From contig DASVQC010000004.1 of the NCBI GenBank assembly GCA_036389335.1, positions 1 to 64,000 of the forward strand: a stretch of DNA of 64,000 nt. The letters are read 5' to 3'. The stretch comes from JAIVGV01 sp036389335. Lineage in GTDB: Bacteria > Acidobacteriota > Blastocatellia > Pyrinomonadales > Pyrinomonadaceae. Shown here piece after piece: positions 7,260-16,043 of this stretch. Position 1 is the first letter of the stretch; each line of letters begins with the position of its first letter. Made by a program: the position numbers and the translations under genes. The notes beneath the pieces were generated by a model that had not been told where the DNA came from, searched no databases, and was given only the letters and a program-made list of their open reading frames with translations.

Positions 7260-9326
7260 TTACCCTCTTTTCACCGCCGTCACGCGAACTTGATCGACCG
7301 AGACGGCGGCGACGCCCCCCGCGGCGACGCCGACGCGCGCCCCGGACGCGGGCGCATCCACCTCGCCTATGACTTCTGCCCCGCACGTCACACGCAGCCG
7401 CCCCGACTCGCGGCGGAAACGAAACTGCTGGAACGCGAAAGGATCGAACCCGCGCGGCAGCGCGAGCAGTCGCTCGTCCGCGCCGCCCGATCCGTTAACC
7501 GAAAGCGCGTAGCCGCCCTCGCCCACGCCCCGCAGGCAAAAGTTTAGGGCCTCGCCCGAAGGCAGCGCCGCGCCCGGCGTGATCGCCCACAACTCCGACC
7601 GCCCCGCGCCCGCCTCATCAACCTCGACTTTCAGACTCACGATCATCTCGTGCGCCCCCGCCGCGACCGCATCAGTCTCCCTGCCCGCGGCGACGAGCGG
7701 CGGCAGCCTGAGCCGACGCCCCGTGAACGCGCCCTCTACTTCGCCGCGCGGCTCAGCCGCGGCGCGCTCGAACGTCCAGCCGCGCGCGCGGCTCGCCCCC
7801 TCCTCGTCGAAGTCGTCCGCGAACCCGCGCGCGAGGGTGAAGCCTTTGAAGGCCGCGGCGCAATCGTCCGCGAGCAGCGAGAGCCGCGGCGTCGCGGCGT
7901 CCCCGCCGCCACTTGACGCGCCGACGCTCAGGCCGAAGGCGATGAGGTCGTCGAGCGTGAAGCGCAGAAAGTCGCCGTCGGCTTCGGCGCGCAGCAGGTG
8001 AAACGCCCCGCGGGCGAACGCTTCGGGGAGCGAGCGCGCGTCCGCCTCCGCCCACGCCCCGCCCCCCCACAGGTCAACGACGGCGCGCCCCGCGCCCGGC
8101 ACGATCCGCATGCGCGCGCGCCGCGACGCGCCCCACGCGAGGCACAGGCCGAACGAACCGCCCGCCTCCTCTCCGAGCGCACGCGCGTACACCTCTGCGA
8201 CGAAACCACGCGCGCCCGCCTCGCATCGCGCCTCGGCCATGCCCGCGGTCGCCGCCTGCCGCGCCTCGCCGTCGCCGACAGACCACCGGCCAGACAAGCA
8301 CTCCCACTCACCCCCTAAACCCTCCGCGCGCGGCTCCTCGAAGTAGTCCGAGAGCCACGGCCCGCCGGGCGCGGGCTGCGGGGTCGTCGAAGGGCCGAGC
8401 ACCGCGAGCGCGTCGCCGACGAACTCCATGCGATCGATCGCGAGCACGCGCCCCCCCTCGGCCCAGCGGTGGTAGACGCAGAAGAGCTGGAAGTTGTCGC
8501 CGCCGCGCACGACCGAGTTGTGGCCGGGGCCGATCACCTTTCCGGGGATCGTGCGGAGCACGGGGAGCACTTTCTCGCCGTCGGCGTGCTGCCCCCACTC
8601 GTCGTCCCTGAGCACGCGGTCGCTCGTCGCGTAGCTCACGCCGTAGGAGACGTTCTGCCAGTTGCCGCCGCTGAACATCTCGTAGTAGCGGCCCTTGCGA
8701 GCCAGCACGAACGGGCCTTCGACCGTGTGCCAGCGCACGCCGCCCTTCTCCCTGCGCGCCGGGTCGTAGACCTGCCAGTCGTAGCGCGCGCGCGTCACGG
8801 GGCGCGGGCGGCCTTCGGGCGTGAAGTCGTCGATCAGGCGATCCACGACCGTGCCCGTGCCGACGTGCGTGTGGGTGAGGAAGTCGGTCGCGTAGAAGAG
8901 GTAGCGCGAGCCGTCCGCGTCTGTGAAGGCGTGGGGGTCGATGGCGAACTCTTCGCGGGTCAGGCGACGCCCGCTATCGACGAAGGGGCCGTCGGGGCGT
9001 TCGGCCACGGCGACGCGGACGTGCATCAGCGTCTCGTTGCCGACGCTGTAGTACATCAGAAACTTTCCTTCGCGGTAATAAACTTCGGGGGCCCAGTAGC
9101 AGGGGTGCCCGCCGGGCAGGGGTTCGAGCGCGCCCGCGAGTTCTTCCCAGCCGACGAGATCGCGCGAGCGCATCACGCCGAAAGCGCGACCGTCGCGCCA
9201 AAAGCCCGTGCAGTAGGCGAAGTACTCGCCCGCGAACTTGAGGACGTAGGGGTCGGGAAAGTCGCGCGCGTGGACGGGATTAAGGTAAGTATCGGCGCGT
9301 GCGGCGTCTCGTTCGGCGGCTGGCAT
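7260..9326 (-). CDS. GH43-family glycosidase with C-terminal accessory domain
   Basis: From the ATG at 9326 the protein has 688 residues; an upstream extension in the open frame looks non-coding. The five-bladed propeller domain shows FPDPYV (catalytic base D25), WAPEVYY, DPHAFTDADG (pKa-modulating Asp) and VEGPFV (general acid Glu). GH43 members are inverting arabinosidases or xylosidases. Past about residue 340 lie beta-sandwich segments resembling DUF1349 or laminin-G-like domains that may bind polysaccharide. No signal peptide is evident. It precedes the GH1 gene on the same strand. Confidence 0.88.
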   Translation of the reverse strand: MPAAERDAARADTYLNPVHARDFPDPYVLKFAGEYFAYCTGFWRDGRAFGVMRSRDLVGWEELAGALEPLPGGHPCYWAPEVYYREGKFLMYYSVGNETLMHVRVAVAERPDGPFVDSGRRLTREEFAIDPHAFTDADGSRYLFYATDFLTHTHVGTGTVVDRLIDDFTPEGRPRPVTRARYDWQVYDPARREKGGVRWHTVEGPFVLARKGRYYEMFSGGNWQNVSYGVSYATSDRVLRDDEWGQHADGEKVLPVLRTIPGKVIGPGHNSVVRGGDNFQLFCVYHRWAEGGRVLAIDRMEFVGDALAVLGPSTTPQPAPGGPWLSDYFEEPRAEGLGGEWECLSGRWSVGDGEARQAATAGMAEARCEAGARGFVAEVYARALGEEAGGSFGLCLAWGASRRARMRIVPGAGRAVVDLWGGGAWAEADARSLPEAFARGAFHLLRAEADGDFLRFTLDDLIAFGLSVGASSGGGDAATPRLSLLADDCAAAFKGFTLARGFADDFDEEGASRARGWTFERAAAEPRGEVEGAFTGRRLRLPPLVAAGRETDAVAAGAHEMIVSLKVEVDEAGAGRSELWAITPGAALPSGEALNFCLRGVGEGGYALSVNGSGGADERLLALPRGFDPFAFQQFRFRRESGRLRVTCGAEVIGEVDAPASGARVGVAAGGVAAVSVDQVRVTAVKRG

Positions 9327-9427
9327 CGGCTCCCCGCTGGCTCGGCTCTCTTCTCGGACTCGGACCGATTCTGCGACAACGCGCGCCGCGCTGTCCACCC
9401 GCCCGCCCCGCCCCCGCCGCCGACTCG

Positions 9428-9601
9428 CTACGACTCGACCGCGGCGCGCACCTCCGTCCGCCCGCACGCCGGGCACGTGTGCGCCTCTTCGACGACGCCC
9501 CCGTAGACGGGATCGACCGACGCCGGATCGTCGAGCCCCGCGTTGTAGTCGATCTTGTCGGCGTGGTGGTTCATCTCGACCCCGCAGTCTTCGCAGATCA
9601 T
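9428..9601 (-). CDS. Small zinc-ribbon protein, 57 aa
   Basis: This short gene has an AGGAGGG ribosome-binding site eight bases before ATG. The product starts MICEDCGVEMNHHAD and ends HTCPACGRTEVRA, giving two CxxC pairs about 37 residues apart, a zinc-ribbon arrangement. The function is unknown; such small ribbons are frequent in acidobacterial genomes and may bind nucleic acid or another protein. It lies 100 bases upstream of the GH43 gene in the same direction. Confidence 0.8.
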   Translation of the reverse strand: MICEDCGVEMNHHADKIDYNAGLDDPASVDPVYGGVVEEAHTCPACGRTEVRAAVES

Positions 9602-9620
9602 TAGGGAGCCCTCCTGCTGT

Positions 9621-9733
9621 TCGTCCGTGGTCAGTCGTCCGTGGTCAGTTGTCCGTCGTTAACTTGTTCGTCGCCACCGGCGACCTTACCCGAGAGCAAC
9701 GGGCAACGGACAACTGACCACGGACAACTGACA
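9621..9733. repeat. Palindromic heptad repeat, GTCCGTG/GTCAGTT class
   Basis: The left arm consists of seven-base units such as GTCCGTG and GTCAGTT; the right arm is the complement (AACGGAC, AACTGAC). The arms surround a roughly 35-base GC-rich spacer. The element closely matches the one at 12.7 kb and sits between convergent or co-directional genes without coding content. Confidence 0.75.
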
Positions 9734-9737
9734 GCTT

Positions 9738-10304
9738 TTAAATCCCCACGTTCTCGCGCCCGTGCCTGAGCGTCTTCGCCATCCAGACCAGCTCGCGCAG
9801 GAATTTGTCGGCGCGCTTCACGTAAGAGTCGTCGAGGAGCGCGCCCGCCGGGTCGAAGACCTTGCCGACGCCGGAAAAGTTCAAGTCCCAGAAGATCGTG
9901 ACGAGCCCCAGCTCGCGCAAGACGGGCAGCAGGTTCTCGATGACGCGCGTGCCGCCGAAGCCGCCCGCCGAGACGCCGCAGACGCCGACCGCCTTGTGGA
10001 CGTACTCCTTCAGATTCGTGTCGAGCGCGTGCTTGAGCATGCCCGGGTAGCCGTGGTTGTACTCGGGCGTGACGATCACGAAGGCGTCGGCGCGCGAGAC
10101 GGCGCGGCTGAAGCCCTCGTCCTTGATCGCGCCGCCCTCGTCGTGTGACGAGAGCGGCAGCTCGCGCACGTCGATCAGCTCGGTCTCGACGCCCTCGCGC
10201 TTTTTGACCTCGCCGAGGACGAAGCGCGCCGCGTGCTCGCTCATGCGGCCCTGCCGCGGCGTGCCGAGGATGACGGGGATGAACAGCGGGCGTTCGGTGC
10301 TCAC
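9738..10304 (-). CDS. NAD(P)H-dependent FMN reductase-like flavoprotein
   Basis: The flavodoxin-like fold is indicated by the FMN phosphate loop ILGTPRQGRMS near the N-terminus and by PEYNHGYPGMLKHALD about residue 90, both typical of NADPH-dependent FMN and chromate/quinone reductases. The GTG at 10304 is preferred over an ATG sixteen codons upstream because AAAGG precedes it at good spacing and the family normally begins at this point. The product, 188 residues, is cytoplasmic. Its physiological substrate cannot be deduced. It is monocistronic and flanked on both sides by palindromic repeats. Confidence 0.85.
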   Translation of the reverse strand: MSTERPLFIPVILGTPRQGRMSEHAARFVLGEVKKREGVETELIDVRELPLSSHDEGGAIKDEGFSRAVSRADAFVIVTPEYNHGYPGMLKHALDTNLKEYVHKAVGVCGVSAGGFGGTRVIENLLPVLRELGLVTIFWDLNFSGVGKVFDPAGALLDDSYVKRADKFLRELVWMAKTLRHGRENVGI

Positions 10305-10352
10305 GGTTTCGCCTTTCGTTTTGGAGTCGCAAGAAGCTACGCAGAAAAGCAT

Positions 10353-10484
10353 TCACCACGGAGGCACAGAGGGCGCAGAGATCGCACAGAGACATTACAT
10401 AGGTATTATCAAGCAATGGGACTAGCTGATTTGACTCACGCCTTCTCTGTGCCCCCTCTGTGTTCTCTGTGCCTCCGTGGTGAG
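10353..10484. repeat. Palindromic repeat, CACAGAGG class
   Basis: The left arm CACCACGGAGGCACAGAGG is complemented by the right arm ending CCTCTGTGCCTCCGTGGTG, with further CAGAG/CTCTG units inside and an AT-richer spacer of about 50 bases. An element of the same class lies at 55381-55499 and a degenerate one at 13484-13589. Confidence 0.8.
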
Positions 10485-10497
10485 TGCTTTAATACCC

Positions 10498-12645
10498 TTA
10501 CTTCAGATAAATCCGCTCGACGTACTCGCGCACCATCCGGTCGCTGTTGAAGGCGGGCACGAGCGTCTCAATCGCGCGCTTCATCATCCGCACCCAGCGG
10601 AGGGGCACGCCCCGCGCGTCGCGCTCGTAATAGGCGGGCACGACCTCTTCTTCGAGCAGGCGGTAGAGCGCGGCGGCGTCCCGCTCGTCTTCGGCCCCCG
10701 CGTCGCCCGTCGGCGGGCTCTCCTCGCCGATGGCCCAGCCGTTCGTCCTGTCGTAGCCCTCGATCCACCAGCCGTCGAGGACGGAGAAGTTGAGCCCGCC
10801 GTTCATCGCCACCTTCTCGCCGCTCGTGCCCGACGCTTCGAGCGGGCGGCGCGGCACGTTCATCCACACGTCCACGGACTGCACGAGCTGCCGCGCGATC
10901 TCGTGATCGTAGTCCTGCACGAAGACGGCGCGGCGCATCACCTGCGGGTGGAACTTCCACTGCGCGATGCGCTGCAGAATCTCCTTCGCCACGTGATCCT
11001 GCGGGTGCGCCTTGCCCGCGAAGACGAACTGCACGGGCCGCTCGTCGTCCAGCAGAAGGTTCATCAGGCGATCCACGTCCGAGAGGATCAGGCTCCAACG
11101 CTTGTAGGAGGCGACGCGGCGCGCGAAGCCGATGGTCAGCGAGCCGGAGTCGAAGAAGGTGCGGGCCAGCTCCGCCGACTCCGCGCTCTCGCCGAGGCGC
11201 AGGCGCGAGTGGACGAGCCGGTCGCGCAGGAAGGCGATGAGCCGACCCTTGAGCAGACGGTGCGCGCCCCACAGCTCCGCGTCGGGCATCCGCGCCACGC
11301 CGCGCGCCCACGCCTCCGCGTCGCACGCCCTCTCGTCCCAGTCCTCGCCGACGTAACGCTCGTAAAGCTCGCGCAGGACGGGCGCGACCCACGTCGGCAG
11401 GTGGACGCCGTTCGTGACGGAAGTGATCGGGACTTCGCCGACGGCGCGACCGGGGAAGGCCTTCTGCCACAGCTCGCGCGAGACCTCTCCGTGCTTGCGG
11501 CTGACGCCGTTCGTCGAACGACTCATCTTGAGCGCGAGCGGCGTCAGGCCGAACAGCTCTTCGTCCGGGGCGGCGCGACCGAGATCGACGAACTCCGAGA
11601 CCGAGAGCCCGAGCGACGCGATGAAGCCCCGCCCGAAGCAGTGCTCGACGAGCGCGGGCGTGAACTCGTCGTGGCCGGCGGCGACGGGCGTGTGCGTCGT
11701 GAAGACGCAGCGCTCGCGCACGCGCGGCGCGGCGTCCCGGAAAGTGTGCCCCCCGGCGATCAGTTCGCGCGCGAGTTCGAGCGTGAGGAAGGCGGAGTGG
11801 CCCTCGTTCAGGTGGAAGACGCGCGGCTCGATCCGCAGGGCGCGCAGCAGGCGCACGCCGCCGACGCCCAAGACGATCTCCTGCACGCAGCGCGTCTCGC
11901 GGTCGCCGCCGTAGAGGTGGCCCGTGATGAAGCGGTCGGTCTCGCCGTTCGCCTCGACGTCCGTGTCGAGCAGATAAAGTTTGACGCGCCCGACGTTGAC
12001 CGCCCACGCCTGCGCCTCGACCGTGCGCCCGCGTATCTCAAGCGTCAGGCGCAGGGGCTGGCCGGTCGCGGGATCGGGGACGAGCGCGATGGGCAGCCGC
12101 TGCGGATCGATCTTCGAGTAGCTCTCCTCCTGCCAGCCGTCGCGCCGCAGTCGTTGGCGGAAGTAGCCGTAGTGGTAGAGCAGCCCGACGGCGACGAGCG
12201 GCACGCCGAGGTCGCTCGCGGACTTGAGGTGATCGCCCGCGAGCACGCCGAGCCCGCCGGAGTAGAGCGGCAGGGAGTTGTGTATGCCGAACTCGGCGCA
12301 GAAGTAGGCGACCGGCCTCTCCCGGGTGAGCGCGCCGGCCTCTCGGCGCGCCCACGTCTGTGAGTCGCCGCCCGCGTAGCGCGCGAACCGCTCCGCGAGA
12401 CGGCGCACGCGCGCGACGTAGGACGGATCGGTCGCCATCCTCGTCAAACGCAACTCGGAGACTTCGGCGAGCAGGCGGCGCGGGTTGTGCTCGCACTCTT
12501 CCCAGAGGTGCGGGTCGAGGTCGCGGAAGACCTCCGCGCCGTCCGCCCCCCAGCTCCACCAGTAGTTCCAAGAGAGCTGCGCGAGCGCGGCGATGGAATC
12601 GGGGAGCGCCCGCGCGCCCGTCAGGTTAGCGTCGTCAATCATCAT
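10498..12645 (-). CDS. glgP: Alpha-glucan (glycogen/maltodextrin) phosphorylase
   Basis: The 715-residue GT35 enzyme releases glucose-1-phosphate from alpha-1,4-glucans. It has the N-terminal DUF3417 segment (NYWWSWGADG, DLDPHLW) characteristic of the short bacterial and archaeal branch, a central FCAEFGIH and YSGGLGVLAGDHLKSASDLG, and the C-terminal pyridoxal-phosphate site EASGTSGEKVAMNG, where the lysine binds the cofactor. Length fits this branch rather than the longer E. coli type. It is cytoplasmic and probably monocistronic, bracketed by palindromic repeats. It connects with the glycosidases upstream as part of storage or polysaccharide metabolism. Confidence 0.95.
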   Translation of the reverse strand: MMIDDANLTGARALPDSIAALAQLSWNYWWSWGADGAEVFRDLDPHLWEECEHNPRRLLAEVSELRLTRMATDPSYVARVRRLAERFARYAGGDSQTWARREAGALTRERPVAYFCAEFGIHNSLPLYSGGLGVLAGDHLKSASDLGVPLVAVGLLYHYGYFRQRLRRDGWQEESYSKIDPQRLPIALVPDPATGQPLRLTLEIRGRTVEAQAWAVNVGRVKLYLLDTDVEANGETDRFITGHLYGGDRETRCVQEIVLGVGGVRLLRALRIEPRVFHLNEGHSAFLTLELARELIAGGHTFRDAAPRVRERCVFTTHTPVAAGHDEFTPALVEHCFGRGFIASLGLSVSEFVDLGRAAPDEELFGLTPLALKMSRSTNGVSRKHGEVSRELWQKAFPGRAVGEVPITSVTNGVHLPTWVAPVLRELYERYVGEDWDERACDAEAWARGVARMPDAELWGAHRLLKGRLIAFLRDRLVHSRLRLGESAESAELARTFFDSGSLTIGFARRVASYKRWSLILSDVDRLMNLLLDDERPVQFVFAGKAHPQDHVAKEILQRIAQWKFHPQVMRRAVFVQDYDHEIARQLVQSVDVWMNVPRRPLEASGTSGEKVAMNGGLNFSVLDGWWIEGYDRTNGWAIGEESPPTGDAGAEDERDAAALYRLLEEEVVPAYYERDARGVPLRWVRMMKRAIETLVPAFNSDRMVREYVERIYLK

Positions 12646-12654
12646 CTGCGAAAG

Positions 12655-12815
12655 TGGTCGGTGGTCAGTGGTCAGTGGTCAGTGGTCAGTTGTCCGTAGT
12701 CAGTAGTCAGTAGTTGGTAGTCAGTTGTCCGACGTGGCCTCCGCTGTGGAGCTTATCGGCCATACGCAACGGGCAACGGACAACGGACAACGGGCAACGG
12801 ACTACTGACCACTGA
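12655..12815. repeat. Palindromic heptad repeat, GTCAGTG/AACGGAC class
   Basis: At least nine consecutive seven-base units (GTCAGTG, GTCAGTT, GTCCGTA, GTCAGTA and variants) form the left arm; the right arm carries AACGGAC and AACGGGC units and ends CTGACCACTGAC. A 35-base spacer separates the arms. The period of seven rules out CRISPR. It abuts the stop codon of the macro-domain gene. Confidence 0.8.
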
Positions 12816-13391
12816 CTAAGTGAATTTATGATGACGTAAAAAAACGTCCGCGTCGCGTTGCGAGAAGAAGACGAAGCGGACTTCGCGCAACGCGGGAGGC
12901 GACTCTTCGCCGCCGTCGCCCGGCGCGGCTTCGTCCGCCAGAAACTTTGCGACCGCCGCGGAGGCGACGCGCGCGGCCTCTTCGCGCGGGTAGCCGTAAG
13001 CGCCGGTCGAGATGGCGGGGAACGCGATTGAAGCGAGCCCGCGCTCTGCCGCGAGGCGGAGCGAGTTGCGGTAACAGTCTGCGAGCAGTTCGGCCTCGCG
13101 CCCGGCGTGCCGCCCATAGATAGGGCCGACCGTGTGGATCACGCAGCGCGCGGGCAGGTCGCCCGCGGTCGTCGCGACGGCTTCGCCCGTGGGCAAGCCT
13201 TCCGGGTAGCGCGTGCGGCGCAACTCGCGGCACTCGGAGAGGATCGCGGGGCCGCCCGCGCGGTGGATCGCGCCGTCAACGCCCGCGCCGCCGAGCAAAG
13301 TAGAGTTGGCGGCGTTGACGACGGCGTCCACCCGCTCGCGCGTGATGTCGCCGACCACGACGCGCACTCGCCCGTTCAGAAATTCTTTCAT
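12816..13391 (-). CDS. Macro-domain ADP-ribose hydrolase (YmdB-like)
   Basis: From the ATG at 13391 the product has 191 residues. The macro fold is recognised by VVVGDITRERVDAVVNAANSTL, the catalytic loop GGAGVDGAIHRAGG, a CVIHTVGPIYG strand and AFPAISTGAYGYP, which match the MacroD type that hydrolyses O-acetyl-ADP-ribose and mono-ADP-ribosylated proteins. The upstream open frame is not used because it lacks family similarity. The protein is cytoplasmic. It has no operon partner; the next genes carry palindromic repeats between them. Confidence 0.92.
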   Translation of the reverse strand: MKEFLNGRVRVVVGDITRERVDAVVNAANSTLLGGAGVDGAIHRAGGPAILSECRELRRTRYPEGLPTGEAVATTAGDLPARCVIHTVGPIYGRHAGREAELLADCYRNSLRLAAERGLASIAFPAISTGAYGYPREEAARVASAAVAKFLADEAAPGDGGEESPPALREVRFVFFSQRDADVFLRHHKFT

Positions 13392-13483
13392 GGCTCGCGA
13401 CAGAAGGCGAGAGTGTAGCACCCTCCGCCCGCATCGCGCAGTTCGCGGGGAGTGGGGCAGTCTTTCGACTCGCTGAGTGGTAA

Positions 13484-13589
13484 GTAAAGACACTAAGACT
13501 CGCCACAGGGCCGCAGAGGGCACGGGAGGGGCCATAGAGGAAGACCATCTCTCCGTGTGGTCTCCGCGTCTCTGCGGTGAATCCTGTTT
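13484..13589. repeat. Degenerate palindromic repeat, CAGAGG class
   Basis: CGCCACAGGGCCGCAGAGGG on the left and CTCCGCGTCTCTGCGGTGAA on the right are imperfect complements and resemble the arms of the repeats at 10.4 and 55.4 kb. Several mismatches suggest an older copy. Confidence 0.55.
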
Positions 13590-13944
13590 ATGCGGCGGGC
13601 TCTTGGGTCGGGGCGTCGTCGGGGGCGCGGGGCTCGACGCTCATCTCTTCGAACATGTCGTGGCGGCGGAGTGCTTCGGCGACGAGTCGCGCCTTGTGCT
13701 CGGTGAGCGGGTGCTCGGGATCGACGCTCGCGATCTCGAAGACGCCGTCGTCGAGCATCACGACGCCGAGCGAGCCGAGGACGACGCCGGGCGCGATCTC
13801 CATCTCCGAGAGGTTGTGGATGCGGAAGTGGCCCTTCTCCTCGACCCACTCCTCTATGAACGGATCGCGCAGGGCGTGTTCCGCCTCCGACTCCGTCAGG
13901 TATGAGCCTTCGACGATGAGACAGTGCTCGATGCTGCTCTTCAT
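13588..13944 (-). CDS. Hypothetical protein, 118 aa
   Basis: The start at 13944 (MKSSIEHCLIVEGSYL) is taken as the most protein-like; the upstream open frame is low-complexity. The product is acidic and soluble, with an apparent mixed alpha/beta region (HFRIHNLSEMEIAPGVVLGSLGVVMLDDGVFEIASVD) and a helical segment with ARLVAEALRRHDMFEE. The C-terminus is Pro- and Ala-rich. I do not recognise a family. It stands alone between the macro-domain gene and a VWA gene on the same strand. Confidence 0.55.
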   Translation of the reverse strand: MKSSIEHCLIVEGSYLTESEAEHALRDPFIEEWVEEKGHFRIHNLSEMEIAPGVVLGSLGVVMLDDGVFEIASVDPEHPLTEHKARLVAEALRRHDMFEEMSVEPRAPDDAPTQEPAA

Positions 13945-14149
13945 TGACCGACCGCGGCGGGCGCGCTTTAAGTCCCCGCGAGGGGCCGGGAGGGTCGCGC
14001 GGCGCGGGAAAACTTTACAACAAGTCCGCGGGAGAAAAAAAGAGTTATTTGACGCCGGTTCGGGATCAGGATTCGGGATACAGACGGTCGGGACGTGACG
14101 GCCCCGCAAGGGCCTCGTGCGTCTTACGTCGAACCCGCGTTAGAACAAG

Positions 14150-14183
14150 AAGGCGTGCGGGAGCACGGGCTCCCACACGCCTT
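14150..14183 (-). terminator. Hairpin terminator downstream of the VWA gene
   Basis: AAGGCGTG...GGGAG pairs with CTCCC...CACGCCTT with one unpaired base per arm, forming a 13-bp stem; TCTTGTT follows on the minus strand. It lies about 25 bases after the VWA stop. Confidence 0.6.
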
Positions 14184-14209
14184 ACTTGAATGACTACCGC
14201 CCTTCGGCT

Positions 14210-14941
14210 TTAGTACGCGGTCGAGTTGCCGTTGAGCGCGCGACCGAGGCGCGCGAAGTAGGCGTCGAAGGTGACGAAGCTGTTGCCCTGAAAGAAGGCT
14301 TCGCCGCCCGTCTCCTCGGCGAGGCGTTGGAGCGAGCTCTGGCCGTAGCTGATCGCCGTCGAGTTACGGCTGGTGAGCCCGACGGCGGGCGCGTAGAAGG
14401 TGTAGACGGCGACGCCGCGCTTCTGCGCCTCGCGGACGGCGCGCCGGAGGTCGAGGCTGTTGATCGACGAAGAGTCGAAGCCGTGAGAGACGTCGAGCCC
14501 GTCGGAGACGAGCAGGACGGCGTTGCGGTTCTGGCCCTGCGCGTCGAACTTCTTGAGCGCCTCGATCAGCTCGACGTAGGGGTTGTAAGGCGCGGCTGAC
14601 TCCGACGCCCTCGGCAGGCGCAGCGAGCGCGCGGCCAGTTCGAGATCGTCTGTGAACGGCTGGCGCACCTGCAAGGAGCCCGCCGTCAGGTAGCCGACCA
14701 ACACGCGCGAGCCCGCGGGCAGAGCGCGGATGAAGTCGCGCGTCACGTTCAGCTCGCCGCCGACGCGCGTGACGAGATCGTCCTGCACGAGCACGGCGAG
14801 GTTCAGCGGCGAACGCACGGCGACGGGGGCGGATGAGCCCGCGCCCTTCGCCCGCTTGTCGGAGGCGAGGGCGGGCGTGGCGAGCGTCGCCGCCGCGACG
14901 ACGAGGGCCGCGATGGCGTTAAAAAGTCTCTTCCGATTCAT
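14210..14941 (-). CDS. Secreted VWA-domain protein (acidobacterial VWFA-related type)
   Basis: The ATG at 14941 is preceded by AGGGAAG at proper spacing; a GTG three codons upstream is less likely. The product has 243 residues with a signal peptide ending ATPALAS. The von Willebrand A fold is visible as NLAVLVQDDLV, the central RNAVLLVSDGLDVSHG and GVAVYTFYAP. The first MIDAS motif DxSxS is altered to QDDLV, so metal-dependent ligand binding may be weakened. Such proteins are abundant in Acidobacteriota and of unknown role. No partner gene is obvious. Confidence 0.8.
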   Translation of the reverse strand: MNRKRLFNAIAALVVAAATLATPALASDKRAKGAGSSAPVAVRSPLNLAVLVQDDLVTRVGGELNVTRDFIRALPAGSRVLVGYLTAGSLQVRQPFTDDLELAARSLRLPRASESAAPYNPYVELIEALKKFDAQGQNRNAVLLVSDGLDVSHGFDSSSINSLDLRRAVREAQKRGVAVYTFYAPAVGLTSRNSTAISYGQSSLQRLAEETGGEAFFQGNSFVTFDAYFARLGRALNGNSTAY

Positions 14942-15198
14942 AATTCCCACTTCCCTTTTGACAGATCATGTTGAGGGCGGCGCTTCCGTAAAATCACTCC
15001 GCGAAGAATCTCGCGATAGTCCGCCGCGCCTTCCATATAGGCATGTATTTGGATGCCGGAACGCTTGCCGGGGATGGCTGTGAGGGCGCGCGGAGCGGGC
15101 GTGTACGACTGTAAGAACAGGGCTTGTCCCCGCCCTCGTGAGCGCGCGCGAACGACGGGCGTGCCCGCCCGCTCTGCGGGCAGGGACGGGCCCGTCCC

Positions 15199-15636
15199 CT
15201 ACCTTTTCGCGTGGACGGCGCAGACCGCGTCGTCGCCGCAGGGGGGCGGGACGCCGAAGATTTGGTAGCGGCGGCGGGCGACGAGTTTGTAGAAGTGTGG
15301 TCCGAGCCACGTGAAGGGCGGGACTGACAAAACGCTGGCGAGCCAGCGTCGGCTCGGGAGCACGGCGAGGACTGCGAGCCACGCGTCGTAGCCCCTGCGC
15401 CACGCGCCGTCGGGGAGGCGGACGTGCATCTGCTCGGCGAGTTGTTTGTGCGTGTGCGGGGCGGCGCGCGCGAGGGCCGAGGGGTCGTGGTAGTCGAGCC
15501 ATTCGAGGCGGCGGGCGCTGTCGAGCGGCTCGACGCGCGCGCGCGTCCAACGGCAGAGCGGGCACTGCCCGTCCGTGTAGACTTCGAGGCGCTTCGCCGT
15601 CCCGCTCAAGTCAGTTTGCGCCTCCCGCGCGCTCAA
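15199..15636 (-). CDS. DCC1-like thiol-disulfide oxidoreductase family (DUF393)
   Basis: The family signature YTDGQCPLCRW near the N-terminus holds the CxxC pair characteristic of DCC1-like proteins; the middle WLDYHDPSA and the C-terminal YDAWLAVLAVLPSRRWLA, VPPFTWLGPHFYKLVARRR match the fold. The start is probably the TTG at 15636, which overlaps the stop of the upstream gene as TTGA, giving a 145-residue product coupled to it. The open frame continues upstream but overlaps that gene and is not needed. Biological role is unknown for most members. The C-terminal cysteine pair (CGDDAVC) is an extra feature. Confidence 0.8.
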   Translation of the reverse strand: MSAREAQTDLSGTAKRLEVYTDGQCPLCRWTRARVEPLDSARRLEWLDYHDPSALARAAPHTHKQLAEQMHVRLPDGAWRRGYDAWLAVLAVLPSRRWLASVLSVPPFTWLGPHFYKLVARRRYQIFGVPPPCGDDAVCAVHAKR

Positions 15637-15866
15637 GACGCCCTGCGGACGGCTTCGAATCTCGACTCTTCGAGAGCCGGCGGCACTTGCGCCGAGCCGG
15701 GCAGTTGGAACAGCGCCTCTTCCGTGATCGACTGCGGCGGGCGACGCCCGAAGCGCAGCTCCTCGTCGAGCCGCCTGCGAAGCCCGCGGTATTTGAAGGC
15801 GAGCAGGCAGATTACCGCGAGCTGCAAGAGCCCGACCGCCGCCGCCGTGTAGACGTACCACCTCAT
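15633..15866 (-). CDS. Small single-pass membrane protein, 77 aa
   Basis: MRWYVYTAAAVGLLQLAVICLLAFKY forms one N-terminal transmembrane helix, followed by an arginine-rich cytoplasmic tail (RGLRRRLDEELRFG) and a polar C-terminus. An AGGTGA-type ribosome-binding site lies a few bases upstream. Its TGA stop overlaps a TTG start of the DCC1-like gene by translational coupling. It could anchor or assist that thiol protein at the membrane, an inference from coupling only. I do not recognise a named family. Confidence 0.65.
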   Translation of the reverse strand: MRWYVYTAAAVGLLQLAVICLLAFKYRGLRRRLDEELRFGRRPPQSITEEALFQLPGSAQVPPALEESRFEAVRRAS

Positions 15867-16043
15867 TTACAATTCACCTCCCGTTCGTGGGAAGGCTCGC
15901 CCCGTCCGCCACCGCGCGTCACAGCATAACATCACAGACGCCATACGACCGACCGGCGCGAAATGTTGTGAGGTATCTGATGTCACGGCCCGCGACGGCC
16001 CGCGCCGCCCTTTCGCGGGCCGTCGCGGCCCCTGTTTGCGGGC

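Noticed and set aside
10477..12363. Long plus-strand frame opposite the alpha-glucan phosphorylase
   Set aside because: No recognisable motif, and it mirrors the third-position GC of the phosphorylase gene.
12655..12815. Possible CRISPR array
   Set aside because: The repeat period is seven bases and the halves are inverted complements; there are no spacers and no cas genes in the window.
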